Source: Sphingomonas ginsenosidivorax (lineage in GTDB: Bacteria; Pseudomonadota; Alphaproteobacteria; Sphingomonadales; Sphingomonadaceae). Taken from it: 64,000 nt of DNA. Of this stretch, positions 56,380-64,000 are shown piece by piece. The DNA lies in the NCBI RefSeq assembly GCF_007995065.1, contig NZ_VOQR01000001.1, forward strand, positions 3,165,001 through 3,229,000. Reading direction: 5' to 3'. A program made the translations under genes and the position numbers. Positions within the stretch are counted from its first letter, which is position 1, and each line of letters starts with the position of its first letter. The notes below the pieces were generated by a model, which had not been told where the DNA came from, did not search any database, and worked only from the letters and a program-made list of their open reading frames with translations.

Positions 56380-57522
56380 ATGACCCGGCATTACGGCATG
56401 GACTGGTTGCGCATCGGCGCGTTCGCGCTGCTGATCGTCTATCATGTCGGCATGGTCTTCGTGCCGTGGAATTTCCACGTGAAGTCGCTCCATGTCGCGG
56501 ACTGGGCGACGCTGCCGATGCTCGCGACCAATGCGTGGCGGCTGACCCTGTTGTTCGTGGTGTCGGGCTATGCGAGCCGCGCGCTGCTGGCGCGGTCGCC
56601 GAGCGTCGGGCGGTTCTTCGCCAATCGCTGCATCCGGCTGCTGGTGCCGCTGGCGTTCGGGATCGCGGTGATCGTGCCGCCGCAGCCTTGGGTCGAGCTG
56701 GTCACCAGGCATGGCTATGCGGGCGATTACTGGACGTTCTGGAGCCGCGACTATTTCCGCTTCGCCACGCTCGGCGGGATCATGCTGCCGACCTGGAACC
56801 ATTTGTGGTTCGTCGTCTATCTGTGGGTCTACACGGTCGCGCTGACGATCGGCGTAGGGCTGGTGCGGAGCGACCGGTTGCAGGCGCTGTTCGACCGCGT
56901 GTTCGGCGGCGCGCTGGTGCTGGTGCTGCCGACCCTGTGGCTGGTGTTCGTCCATGGCTGGTGGTTCCGCATGGTCGGCGAGAGCCAGGCGCTGCTCGGC
57001 GACTGGATCGCGCACGTCACCTATTTCCCCGCCTTCCTGTTCGGTTTCGGCCTCGCGCGATCGGAGCCCGCGATGGCGGCGATCGTGCGGTGGTGGAAGG
57101 TCGCAGGCGCGGTCGCCTTGATCGGTTATGCCGTCGTGATCGGTGTCGAGCTCTGGCCCGGGGGCAACGGGCCGCCGCGCTGGGCCTACGCGCCCTACGG
57201 CGCGGCGCACGCGCTCGAGCAATGGGGCGCGATCGTCGCGCTGATCGGGATCGCCGAGGTGTATTGGAACCGCGACCACCGGCTGCGGCCGATGCTGACC
57301 GAGGCGGTGTTCCCCTTCTACATCGTGCACCAGACGATCATCGTGCTGGTGATGTACGCGCTGCTGCCCGCGGGTTTGCCGGGAGCCGTCGAGTTCGTGC
57401 TGATCCTGGCGGCGACGATGGCCGGCTGCGTCGTCTTCTACCGCGTCGGACGGCGGGTACCTTTGCTGCGCGCGCTGATCGGGCTCAGGCCGGACCTGCG
57501 TCGCGCGCCTCCCATCCTCTGA
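56380..57522 (+). CDS. Acyltransferase family 3 (OpgC-like) membrane protein
   Basis: A 380-residue inner-membrane O-acyltransferase with ten or so helices. The N-terminus YGMDWLRIGAFALLIVYHVGMVFVPWNFHVKS has the family's catalytic-region His after helix 1 (YHVGMVF), and the RSxxxFFxxRxxRLLVPLAFG segment (VGRFFANRCIRLLVPLAFG) follows. The closest style is the OpgC/MdoC-type succinyl- or acetyl-transferases that decorate glucans. The acceptor is unknown; decoration of a periplasmic glycan is the likely role. Confidence 0.9.
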   Translation: MTRHYGMDWLRIGAFALLIVYHVGMVFVPWNFHVKSLHVADWATLPMLATNAWRLTLLFVVSGYASRALLARSPSVGRFFANRCIRLLVPLAFGIAVIVPPQPWVELVTRHGYAGDYWTFWSRDYFRFATLGGIMLPTWNHLWFVVYLWVYTVALTIGVGLVRSDRLQALFDRVFGGALVLVLPTLWLVFVHGWWFRMVGESQALLGDWIAHVTYFPAFLFGFGLARSEPAMAAIVRWWKVAGAVALIGYAVVIGVELWPGGNGPPRWAYAPYGAAHALEQWGAIVALIGIAEVYWNRDHRLRPMLTEAVFPFYIVHQTIIVLVMYALLPAGLPGAVEFVLILAATMAGCVVFYRVGRRVPLLRALIGLRPDLRRAPPIL

Positions 57523-57532
57523 AAGGACCCGA

Positions 57533-58444
57533 ATGAGCTGGACGTTGATGATCCATGGCGGCGCGGGCCGCCTGACGGCCGAGACGCTGACGCCGGCGCA
57601 GCACGAGGGCGCACGGGCGGGACTCGATCGCGCGCTCGACGCGGGGTCGGCGGTGCTGGCGGCGGGCGGCGCGGCGGTCGACGCGGTCGAGGCCGCGGTG
57701 AAGGTGCTGGAGGACGATCCGCACTTCAATTCGGGGCGCGGCGCGGTGTTCACGCACGAGGGCACCATCGAGCTCGACGCGGCGATCATGGACGGCGCCA
57801 CGCGCAAGGCCGGGGCGGTCGCGCAGGTCAGCGCGACGCGCAACCCGGTGGCCCTGGCACGCGCGGTGATGGAGGATGGGCGGCACGTGCTGCTCGCCGG
57901 CGCGGGCGCCGACAGTTTCTCGCGCGAACAGGGCGTCGAGCAGGCCGACCTGTCGTGGTTCGCGACCGACGAGCGCCGCCGCCAGTTCGCCGAACTGCAG
58001 GCGAGCGGCGACACGTTCGACGTCGACATGAAATACGGCACGGTCGGCGCGGTCGCGTGCGATGCGGGAGGCCGCGTCGCGGCGGCGACCTCGACCGGCG
58101 GGGTGACCGGCAAGCGCTGGGGCCGGATCGGCGATTCGCCGGTGATCGGCGCGGGGACCTGGGCCGACGACGTTTGCGCGGTGTCGTGCACCGGGTCGGG
58201 CGAATTCTTCCTGCGCGTGGGCGTGGGGCATGCGATCGCGGCGCGGGTGCGGTTGCTCGGCGAGGACGTGGCGACTGCCGCGGGCGTGGTGATGGGCGAG
58301 GTCACGGCGCTGGGTGGGACCGGCGGGGTGATCGTCGCCGGCGCAGACGGGGAAGCGGCGTGGCATTTCACGACTCCGGGGATGAACCGGGGGCGGGCGG
58401 ATTCGAGCGGCACGCGGGCGGTGGCGGTTTTCGGGGACGAGTGA
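57533..58444 (+). CDS. iaaA: Isoaspartyl peptidase / L-asparaginase (Ntn hydrolase)
   Basis: A 303-residue plant-type asparaginase made as a proenzyme that cuts itself before Thr in KYGTVGAVACD (about residue 167). That Thr becomes the N-terminal nucleophile of the beta chain. Other family segments are LMIHGGAG at the N-terminus, HFNSGRGAVFTHEG, and CTGSGEFFLRVGVGHAIAARV. It hydrolyses isoaspartyl dipeptides and asparagine in the cytosol. It begins 10 bases after the acyltransferase stop, with AAAGGA as ribosome-binding site, so it may be co-transcribed. Confidence 0.95.
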   Translation: MSWTLMIHGGAGRLTAETLTPAQHEGARAGLDRALDAGSAVLAAGGAAVDAVEAAVKVLEDDPHFNSGRGAVFTHEGTIELDAAIMDGATRKAGAVAQVSATRNPVALARAVMEDGRHVLLAGAGADSFSREQGVEQADLSWFATDERRRQFAELQASGDTFDVDMKYGTVGAVACDAGGRVAAATSTGGVTGKRWGRIGDSPVIGAGTWADDVCAVSCTGSGEFFLRVGVGHAIAARVRLLGEDVATAAGVVMGEVTALGGTGGVIVAGADGEAAWHFTTPGMNRGRADSSGTRAVAVFGDE

Positions 58445-58448
58445 TTCC

Positions 58449-58531
58449 GTCATCCCGGGCTCGTCCCGGGATCCAGAGTTTCGAACGATACCGCGTGAGG
58501 CCCTGGATCCCGGGACAAGCCCGGGATGACG
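58449..58531. repeat. Bipartite hairpin repeat R7
   Basis: Left half ATCCCGGGCTCGTCCCGGGAT and right half ATCCCGGGACAAGCCCGGGAT, flanked by GTC and GAC, between the isoaspartyl peptidase and nuclease genes. Both stems are near-perfect. Confidence 0.88.
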
Positions 58532-58561
58532 AAGGGATGTCAGCGCGCTAGAGCCTCTGCC

Positions 58562-59416
58562 ATGCTTCGGATCGCCCTGCCCGCCGCGCTTCTCGCGCTC
58601 GTTGCCGCCAGCCCCGCCCGGGCCTTTTGGGAATATGGCCACCAGACGGTCGCGCAGATCGCGCAGGCCAATGTCACGCCGCGGACCAGAGCGGCGATCC
58701 GTCGGATCCTTAGCCAGCAGGCGCTGCTCGAAACGCCCGAATGCCCCGTCGGCACGATCGAGGACGCCAGCGTCTGGGCGGACTGCGTCAAGCCGCTGAA
58801 GGACGCCGCCGGCAAGTCGCGGTTCGGCTATGCCTATAGCTGGCATTACCAGAATGCCGATGTCTGCGCGCCGTTCGACCTGACGCCCGCGTGCAAGGAC
58901 GGCAATTGCGTGTCGGCGCAGATCGAGCGCGACGTGACGCTGCTGCGCGACAAGGCCACCCCGGCCAGGGCGCGCGTCGAGGCGCTGGTGTTCCTGATCC
59001 ACTTCGTCGGCGACCTGCACCAGCCGCTGCACGCCGGCGACCGCCACGACAAGGGCGGCAACGACCTGAAGGCGGATTACGGGATCTACGCGCCGCCCAG
59101 GTTCAACCTCCATTCGATCTGGGACGGGCCGCTGGCCGAGCGCGCGATCTCGACGCCGCCGAGCCTGGTGCGCCGCTATCCGGCCGCGGAGCGCGCGCGG
59201 ATCGGCAAGGGCACGGTGACCGACTGGAGCCGCGAGAGCTGGGAGATCGCGCACTCGGCCTATGCGGCGGCGATCGGCGGCGATGGCTGTGGCCCGGTGC
59301 CGGCGCGCGCCGCACTCGACGAGGCGACGATCGAGAAGATGGCGCCGGTGTCGCGCGAGGAGGTCCGCCGCGGGGGGATCCGGCTGGCGAAGCTGCTCGA
59401 CGAAGCGCTGGGGTAA
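58562..59416 (+). CDS. S1/P1-type nuclease, secreted
   Basis: A 284-residue zinc-dependent nuclease. The signal peptide LRIALPAALLALVAASPARA is followed by FWEYGHQTVAQIAQANVTPRT, where an N-terminal Trp/His pair normally binds zinc. HFVGDLHQPLHAGDRHDKGGNDLKADY holds the central His/Asp ligands, and NLHSIWDGPL the last His/Asp. The family cleaves single-stranded DNA and RNA and removes 3'-phosphates, and is usually periplasmic or secreted in bacteria. The ATG at 58562 is chosen because it begins the signal peptide. Confidence 0.92.
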   Translation: MLRIALPAALLALVAASPARAFWEYGHQTVAQIAQANVTPRTRAAIRRILSQQALLETPECPVGTIEDASVWADCVKPLKDAAGKSRFGYAYSWHYQNADVCAPFDLTPACKDGNCVSAQIERDVTLLRDKATPARARVEALVFLIHFVGDLHQPLHAGDRHDKGGNDLKADYGIYAPPRFNLHSIWDGPLAERAISTPPSLVRRYPAAERARIGKGTVTDWSRESWEIAHSAYAAAIGGDGCGPVPARAALDEATIEKMAPVSREEVRRGGIRLAKLLDEALG

Positions 59417-59420
59417 CGTC

Positions 59421-59507
59421 GTCATGCTGAACTCGTTTCAGCATCCACCTCCCCAAGGACGATACCGCCCGTGGGGAGGTGGACCCTGAAACGAGTTCAG
59501 GGTGACG
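59421..59507. repeat. Bipartite hairpin repeat R8
   Basis: Left half ATGCTGAACTCGTTTCAGCAT, right half ACCCTGAAACGAGTTCAGGGT, flanked by GTC and GAC. It sits between the convergent nuclease and pal genes, two bases from the pal stop, and is the mirror image of R4. Confidence 0.88.
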
Positions 59508-59508
59508 G

Positions 59509-60030
59509 TTAGTTCAGGATGACCGTGACCGCGCGACGGTTCTCGGCCCAGCTCTGGTCGTCCGACCCGACGCGCAGCGGGCGTTCCTTGCCGTAGCTGA
59601 TCGTCGTCATCCGCTCGGCGGGCACGCCCTTGGCGGCGAGATAGTTCTTGGTCGCGTTGGCGCGGCGGTCGCCGAGGGCGAGGTTGTATTCGCGCGTGCC
59701 GCGCTCGTCGGCATGGCCTTCGATCGTGACGCGGACGTTCGGGTAGCGCGCCAGCCACTGCGCCTGGCTGTCGAGGATCGCACGTGCGGTCGAATCGATG
59801 TCGTACATGTCGAGCGCGAAATTGACCGTGTTCGACTGGACCGAGCGCTGGAAGTCGGCGTCCGACCCCGGCACGATCGCGCCGGTCGACGGACCGGTCG
59901 CGCCGCTATTGCCCTGGTCGACGCCGGAATCGGCGGGCGCGGGCGGCAGGACCGGCGGGCGCTTCTTGGCGCAACCGGCGACCGCGACGAGAGCGGTTGC
60001 CGCCAGCAAGATGTTGGTGAACCTGGACAT
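59509..60030 (-). CDS. pal: Peptidoglycan-associated lipoprotein Pal
   Basis: A 173-residue outer-membrane lipoprotein. The signal and lipobox are LAATALVAVAGC|A. A Pro/Gly-rich linker spans about 22-55 and the OmpA-like peptidoglycan-binding domain 60-173, with VTIEGHADERGTREYNLALGDRRANATKNYL binding diaminopimelate. It anchors the outer membrane to peptidoglycan and works with TolB in the Tol-Pal system. It is the last gene of tolQRAB-pal, 52 bases after tolB. Confidence 0.97.
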   Translation of the reverse strand: MSRFTNILLAATALVAVAGCAKKRPPVLPPAPADSGVDQGNSGATGPSTGAIVPGSDADFQRSVQSNTVNFALDMYDIDSTARAILDSQAQWLARYPNVRVTIEGHADERGTREYNLALGDRRANATKNYLAAKGVPAERMTTISYGKERPLRVGSDDQSWAENRRAVTVILN

Positions 60031-60082
60031 TCATGATCTCCCGTAGTGGATGTCGGTACGTTCGTAGGGCGTCTTAGCAGGT

Positions 60083-61489
60083 TTACGGGCGAAGCGGACC
60101 CCAGGCCGGATCCGAGCCGTCGAGCGGGGTCGGGATCTTGCGTTCGTTGACCCCGGTGAGGTCGACCGACCAGAGATCCGCCTTGCCGCTGCTGCCGCGG
60201 CCCGACCGGTAGAAGTTGATCACGCGGCCGTTGGGCGACCAGCTGGGGCCCTCGTCCTGCCAGTCGTCGGTCAGCAGCTTCTCGCCGCCGCCGCTCGGGC
60301 TCATGATGCCGATGCGGAACCCGCCACCGAGCTTGGTGAACGCGATCAGGTCGCCGCGCGGGCTCCAGACCGGGGTCGCATAGCGGCCTCCGCCGAAGCT
60401 GATGCGCTGCTGGTTCGAGCCGTCGGCGTTCATCACATAGATCTGCTGGCCGCCCGAACGGTCGCTCTCGAACACGATGCGGCTGCCGTCGGGCGAATAG
60501 CTGCCGCCGGTGTCGATGCCGGGCGAGTTGGTCAGGCGTTGTGGGGCTCCGCCCTGCGACGACACGCGGTAGATGTCGGTGTTGCCCGCCTGCGCCATCG
60601 AGAACAGGATCGAGCGGCCATCGGGCGAGAAGCGTGGCGCGAAGGTCAGGCTGGCATTCGCGACGACCAGGCGCTGCTTGCCCGAGCCGATGTCGTAGAC
60701 ATAGATCGCCGGGCGGTTGTTGACGTAGCTCATGTACACGATCGACTGCTGGTTCGGCGCGAAGCGCGGCGTCAGCACGATCGACTGGCCGTTGGTCAGG
60801 AAGCGGTGGTTGGCACCGTCCTGGTCCATGATCGCGAGCCGCTTGATGCGTTTGCCCTTGGGGCCCGTCTCGGACACGTAGATGACACGGCTGTCGAAAT
60901 ACGCGCCTTCGCCGGTCAGCCGCGTATAGACCATGTCGGCGCATTTGTGGCCCGCGCGGCGCCAGTCCGACGGCGGCACGACGAAGCCCTGCCGGGTCAG
61001 CTCGACCTTCGAGAAGACGTCGTAGAGATAGCAGCCGACGGTGAGGTTGCCGTCGCCGTTCGCGCGGACGAAGCCCTGGACGAGCGCCTGCGCTCCGGTG
61101 CCGCCCCAGTACTCGAACCCCGGCGCGGTGACTTCAGGGAAGGCGATCGGGCGGAGCTGGCCGGGGCTGAGCGGCGTGAACAGCCCGGAGTTGCGCAGGT
61201 CGTTGGTGACGATTTCCGAAAGCTGGCGCCCGAGCACGTCGGTCGACCCCGCCGCGGTCGAGGCGACCGCCGCGGTCGGCATCGCGGGGATCGCGATCGG
61301 CATCGGCGCGGAGATACCGCCGGTGACCGACACTTCGAGCGGTGCCGAGCCCTGCAGTGCGGCGGAATCCCCGGGTGCCGCGGGTGCTGCCGCCTGCGGG
61401 TCGAGCGGCGGCGGGGCGGCGTCCTGCGCGAAGGCGGGCGCGGTGAGGGCCAGCCCCGACAGGGCGGCGATCAGACTGAAATGATTCAT
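60083..61489 (-). CDS. tolB: Tol-Pal translocation protein TolB
   Basis: A 468-residue periplasmic protein with a six-bladed beta-propeller. I choose ATG 61489 (MNHFSLIAALSGLALTAPAFAQ) since GGG lies 6 bases upstream and it begins the signal peptide; ATG 61495 is possible. Residues about 75-205 are the N-terminal domain. From 215 on, propeller repeats include RFAPNQQSIVYMSYVNNRPAIYVYD, RFSPDGRSILFSMAQAGNTDIY, SYSPDGSRIVFESDRSGGQQIYVM and WSPRGDLIAFTKLGG. It binds Pal and TolA. An unusually long Ala/Pro linker follows the signal. Confidence 0.96.
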   Translation of the reverse strand: MNHFSLIAALSGLALTAPAFAQDAAPPPLDPQAAAPAAPGDSAALQGSAPLEVSVTGGISAPMPIAIPAMPTAAVASTAAGSTDVLGRQLSEIVTNDLRNSGLFTPLSPGQLRPIAFPEVTAPGFEYWGGTGAQALVQGFVRANGDGNLTVGCYLYDVFSKVELTRQGFVVPPSDWRRAGHKCADMVYTRLTGEGAYFDSRVIYVSETGPKGKRIKRLAIMDQDGANHRFLTNGQSIVLTPRFAPNQQSIVYMSYVNNRPAIYVYDIGSGKQRLVVANASLTFAPRFSPDGRSILFSMAQAGNTDIYRVSSQGGAPQRLTNSPGIDTGGSYSPDGSRIVFESDRSGGQQIYVMNADGSNQQRISFGGGRYATPVWSPRGDLIAFTKLGGGFRIGIMSPSGGGEKLLTDDWQDEGPSWSPNGRVINFYRSGRGSSGKADLWSVDLTGVNERKIPTPLDGSDPAWGPLRP

Positions 61490-61522
61490 ACGCATCCCTT
61501 TATCACGCTTCGTCCCCTTCCC

Positions 61523-61616
61523 GTCATGCCGGACTTGGTCCGGCATCCACGGTGACGCATAACCGAGAAGGGTTGGTTTGCGGCACCGTGGACCCCGGAC
61601 CAAGTCCGGGGTGACG
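61523..61616. repeat. Bipartite hairpin repeat R9
   Basis: Left half ATGCCGGACTTGGTCCGGCAT, right half ACCCCGGACCAAGTCCGGGGT, flanked by GTC and GAC, inside the tol operon between tolA and tolB. A hairpin here could change downstream tolB-pal expression. Confidence 0.88.
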
Positions 61617-61631
61617 AAGGGTGCGATGCCC

Positions 61632-62699
61632 TCACCGCAACTGCCAGCTATAGTTGATGTTGTTCCACCCACCGTTGGGCGTCGAGTAGAACTCGGCAGG
61701 CAGCTTCAGCGGCGAACAGCCCTTGAATGCCGCGATACCGAGATCGGCGACGCGCTGTGCGTAGCGGCGATTCTCGTCGTCGACGCCGGTCTGGCCGACC
61801 TGGCGCGGAGTCGCGGCGAGCGTGCCGTCCTCGTTCAGGCGCAGGTTGAGCTTGGTCACGATCTGGTTCGCGCCCGGGCCCGGGTTGACCTGGCGATCCG
61901 CGCAGGGCTGGATCTGCCGCGCGATCGCCTGGACGATCGAGGCCATCGCGCGCGCGTCGATCTTGGCCGCGCGCGGCGCCTCCGACTTGCTGGGCGAGGG
62001 CTGGTCGGACAGGCCCTTCAGGAAATTGTCGCCGAGCCGCGACCCGCGCGGCCGCGCATTGGTCGCGCTCGCGGTCGATCCGGTACCCTTGGCGGCCGCA
62101 GGCTTGGCCTTCGCGCTGGACGCAGCCGCGCGCGACGGCGATTGCGATGCCGAGGCGGACGTCGAGGGTTTCGCCGCGGATTTCGAGGACGCCGCCTTGG
62201 CGGGCGTGGCGGCCTTGGTCGGCGCCGGCTTGGCGGGGGTCGGCTTGGTCGGTGCGGGCTTCGCCGGCGTCGGCTTTGGTACCGGCTTCGGCCTGGGCGC
62301 GGGGGTCGGCTTGGCGACCGGCTTCGGCTCGGGCTTGGGCTCGGGCTTCGTCGGTACGGGCTTGGCCGGGACCGGCTTCGGCTCGGGCTTCGGCGCGGGT
62401 TTCGGCTGGGGCGCGGGCGGGGGCGGCGCGGGAGTCGGTGCAGGCTCGGCCTCTTCCGGCGGCGGCGGCGCGGCATCCTCGGGTGCACCGACGTCGGGCG
62501 CGATCGATTCGGCGGGCGGCGTCACGCTCTGCGGTGCGGTCGCCTCGAGCGCGACGTCGGGCACCAGGCTGATCTCGATCGGCTGCTCCTGCAGCTTGGC
62601 CGGATTGGGGGTCGCGAGGAAGCCGACCGACAACAGCCCGAACAGGACCGCGTGGCCGACGATCGCGACGCCAAGGCCGATCTTCTCGGTGCGGTCCAT
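61632..62699 (-). CDS. tolA: TolA-like energy-transducing protein
   Basis: A 355-residue protein anchored by one N-terminal helix (EKIGLGVAIVGHAVLFGLLSVGFLA). Residues about 75-230 are a long Pro/Lys/Ala/Glu low-complexity domain with PKPEPKPVPAKP and KPTPAKPAPTKP repeats that spans the periplasm. The C-terminal domain (about 245-355: MASIVQAIARQIQPCADRQVNPGPGANQIVTKLNLRLNEDGTL) is the TonB/TolA-like part that contacts TolB and Pal. It couples the TolQR proton motor to the outer membrane. Pro replaces the helical Lys/Ala repeat of E. coli TolA. Confidence 0.9.
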   Translation of the reverse strand: MDRTEKIGLGVAIVGHAVLFGLLSVGFLATPNPAKLQEQPIEISLVPDVALEATAPQSVTPPAESIAPDVGAPEDAAPPPPEEAEPAPTPAPPPPAPQPKPAPKPEPKPVPAKPVPTKPEPKPEPKPVAKPTPAPRPKPVPKPTPAKPAPTKPTPAKPAPTKAATPAKAASSKSAAKPSTSASASQSPSRAAASSAKAKPAAAKGTGSTASATNARPRGSRLGDNFLKGLSDQPSPSKSEAPRAAKIDARAMASIVQAIARQIQPCADRQVNPGPGANQIVTKLNLRLNEDGTLAATPRQVGQTGVDDENRRYAQRVADLGIAAFKGCSPLKLPAEFYSTPNGGWNNINYSWQLR

Positions 62700-62712
62700 C
62701 AGCGCGTCGCCA

Positions 62713-63153
62713 TTACTGCGCGGCGTCCCCGCCGCCTTCGACAGTGACCAGCGCGACGCGGTTGAGCCCGGCGCGGTTGAGCTCGCCCATCACGCGCATG
62801 ACGCGCCCGTAATCGAGTTTCCGATCGGCGCGCAGGAAGATCTGCGGGCCCTGCCCGACCGCGCGGCTGGCGGCGATCGCGGCGAGGCGGACGGGAAGCG
62901 CATCCTCGCCGATCTCGTCCTTGTCGATGAAGATCCGCCCGGTCTCGTCGAGCGAGACTTCCACCGGCTTCTGCTCCTGGTCGAGCGCTTTTGCGCGCGC
63001 GTCGGGCAGGTTCACGGGGACGCCCGCGGTGAGCAGCGGCGCGGTCACCATGAAGATGATCAGCAGCACCAGCATCACGTCGACCAGCGGCGTGACGTTG
63101 ATGTCCGCCATCGGCGCGCGGCGGCCGCGGCCCCGCGAGGAGGGCAGGTTCAT
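62713..63153 (-). CDS. tolR: Tol-Pal motor protein TolR (ExbD family)
   Basis: A 146-residue inner-membrane protein from ATG 63153 (MNLPSSRGRGRRAP); an in-frame GTG at 63159 is an alternative start. The single membrane helix is ADINVTPLVDVMLVLLIIFMVTAPLL, with the proton-carrying Asp in PLVDVML. The periplasmic part (residues 45-146) is the usual dimerisation domain (IFLRADRKLDYGRVMRVMGELNRAG). With TolQ it forms the proton-driven stator. The gene lies 7 bases after tolQ. Confidence 0.95.
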   Translation of the reverse strand: MNLPSSRGRGRRAPMADINVTPLVDVMLVLLIIFMVTAPLLTAGVPVNLPDARAKALDQEQKPVEVSLDETGRIFIDKDEIGEDALPVRLAAIAASRAVGQGPQIFLRADRKLDYGRVMRVMGELNRAGLNRVALVTVEGGGDAAQ

Positions 63154-63160
63154 CGCCACG

Positions 63161-63853
63161 CTAGCGCGACCCGTCCAGCTGGCGCGAGAGCGTGGTGTGG
63201 AAACCGTCGGCGAAGCGGTTGAGCGCGGCTTCGATGCGGTTGATGCCGTGGCTGAAGCGGTTGTACGCGATCACCGCTGGGATCGCGGCGAACAGCCCGA
63301 TCGCGGTTGCGAACAGCGCCTCGGCGATGCCCGGCGCGACCACCGCCAGCGACGAATTCTGTGCAGAGGCAATGCTGGTGAAGCTGCGCATGATGCCCCA
63401 GACGGTGCCGAACAGCCCGACGAACGGCGCGACCGAGCCGACCGTGGCGAGGATGTTCAGGCGGTCCGACAATTTGTCGATCTCGCCCGCGGTCGCCGCC
63501 CCCATCGAGGTCGCGAGCCGCTCGCGCGTGCCGTTCTTGTCGATCGTGCCGCCGGCGGTCGAGCGGCGCCATTCGGTCACCCCGGCGGCGAACACGCGCG
63601 CCGACGGCAGGTCGTTCTCGCCCTCCGCCTTGTAGAAGACGTCGATGTCCTCAGCCTTCCAGAAGTCGCGTTCGAACCGCGCCATCGCCTTGCGCGTGCG
63701 GCCGATCCGCCGCCAGAACGCGATGATCAGTGCCCAGGTCCAGATGCTGGCGAGCAGCAGCCCGGCCATCACGAACTTGACCACCCAGTCGGCCTGGAGG
63801 AACAGCGCGACCGGCGACAACGTCGCCCCGTCCATGTTGAAAACCGGATTCAT
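63161..63853 (-). CDS. tolQ: Tol-Pal motor protein TolQ (ExbB family)
   Basis: A 230-residue inner-membrane protein with three helices: near residue 25 (WVVKFVMAGLLLASIWTWALIIAF), near 135 (LNILATVGSVAPFVGLFGTVWGIMRSF) and near 175 (GIAEALFATAIGLFAAIPAVIAYNRF). The ATG at 63853 has AGGGGGA just upstream and overlaps the ybgC stop (ATGA). The second and third helices hold the Thr/Pro residues typical of ExbB/TolQ proton channels. Confidence 0.96.
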   Translation of the reverse strand: MNPVFNMDGATLSPVALFLQADWVVKFVMAGLLLASIWTWALIIAFWRRIGRTRKAMARFERDFWKAEDIDVFYKAEGENDLPSARVFAAGVTEWRRSTAGGTIDKNGTRERLATSMGAATAGEIDKLSDRLNILATVGSVAPFVGLFGTVWGIMRSFTSIASAQNSSLAVVAPGIAEALFATAIGLFAAIPAVIAYNRFSHGINRIEAALNRFADGFHTTLSRQLDGSR

Positions 63854-64000
63854 GAGTCCCCCTGCCAAACGAGGCGTTCGTAGATGTCGGTCCAGGCGCG
63901 CGGTTGCCGCTTCGGACGGCCGCCGGCCGCGACCATCGCCGCGACGACGTCCGCCTCGGCGAGAACAACCCCGTCGCGCATGACTCGTTGATGAATGGAG
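63850..64000 (-). CDS. ybgC: Tol-Pal-associated acyl-CoA thioesterase YbgC (partial, 3' end)
   Basis: The minus strand enters the window open and reads QRVMRDGVVLAEADVVAAMV, then RPKRQPRAWTDIYERLVWQGDS, and stops at 63852-63850, overlapping the tolQ start. A Q.V.RDG..LA.A.V..A.V...GRP.R.P pattern is the C-terminus of the hotdog-fold thioesterase that precedes tolQ in most proteobacteria. About 50 codons are present; the active-site region lies beyond the window. Confidence 0.88.
   Translation of the reverse strand, partial: SIHQRVMRDGVVLAEADVVAAMVAAGGRPKRQPRAWTDIYERLVWQGDS

Noticed and set aside
56257..58413. 718-codon and 646-codon minus-strand frames opposite the acyltransferase, isoaspartyl peptidase and nuclease
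   Set aside because: No recognisable domains; the plus strand has three well-supported genes with starts, spacing and catalytic motifs.

Overview
The window looks like a chromosomal segment of a high-GC alphaproteobacterium of the Sphingomonas type. This is inferred from gene content and style: tolQRAB-pal with ybgC, a DUF4167 protein, hisS-prfA-prmC, many GTG/TTG starts with 4-base stop/start overlaps, and intergenic bipartite hairpin repeats with GTCA/TGAC outer edges. No 16S gene is present, so the genus is an inference.

Layout. 1-6.2 kb: an exported protein of unknown function faces a kdgD-lysR-carboxylesterase operon; a small coiled-coil protein with a terminator follows. 6.2-15.5 kb: a LysR regulator diverges from a redox cluster (frameshifted 14-TM MFS exporter, two aldo/keto reductases, a flavodoxin-like protein, a relic of what may be a cupin gene, and paoABC molybdenum aldehyde oxidoreductase). 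Three of these proteins carry twin-arginine-type signals. 15.5-18.5 kb: a gene-free AT-richer stretch, then a nest of broken IS3-family elements. 18.5-38.7 kb: an exopolysaccharide/O-antigen locus. A 15-gene minus-strand operon (35.2 to 18.6 kb) starts with ddhD-ddhA-ddhB-ddhC plus an RmlC-like epimerase and an SDR reductase. That is the gene set for a CDP-3,6-dideoxyhexose, most likely CDP-L-ascarylose. It continues with a flippase, glycosyltransferases, an exported beta-helix protein, an O-antigen-ligase-like polymerase, Wza-like and Wzc-like export proteins and two accessory proteins. A divergent plus-strand group adds two glycosyltransferases and a Wzy-type polymerase. 39-41.2 kb: a degenerate IS3 element, an integrase relic and tRNA-Ser(GCU).

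41.3-64 kb is ordinary core genome: CBS protein, DUF4167, prmC-prfA-hisS, DUF1345, M61 peptidase, ppa, a 2OG-oxygenase, GNAT, EamA transporter, ispG, DUF1993, acyltransferase, isoaspartyl peptidase, S1/P1 nuclease, and the tol-pal operon running off the right edge. Nine bipartite hairpin repeats were seen. Eight lie in 44-61.6 kb, one at 1.9 kb, and none between 2.0 and 44.0 kb.

Together, the tRNA-Ser, the integrase relic, the IS elements on both sides and the repeat-free interval suggest that the polysaccharide locus, and perhaps the redox cluster, arrived as an island at tRNA-Ser(GCU). The best candidate for a little-described system is the ascarylose-type polysaccharide locus with its operon-encoded exported beta-helix protein. 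The hairpin-repeat family, which shows compensatory stem changes and in one case is translated as part of prmC, is the other point to follow up.
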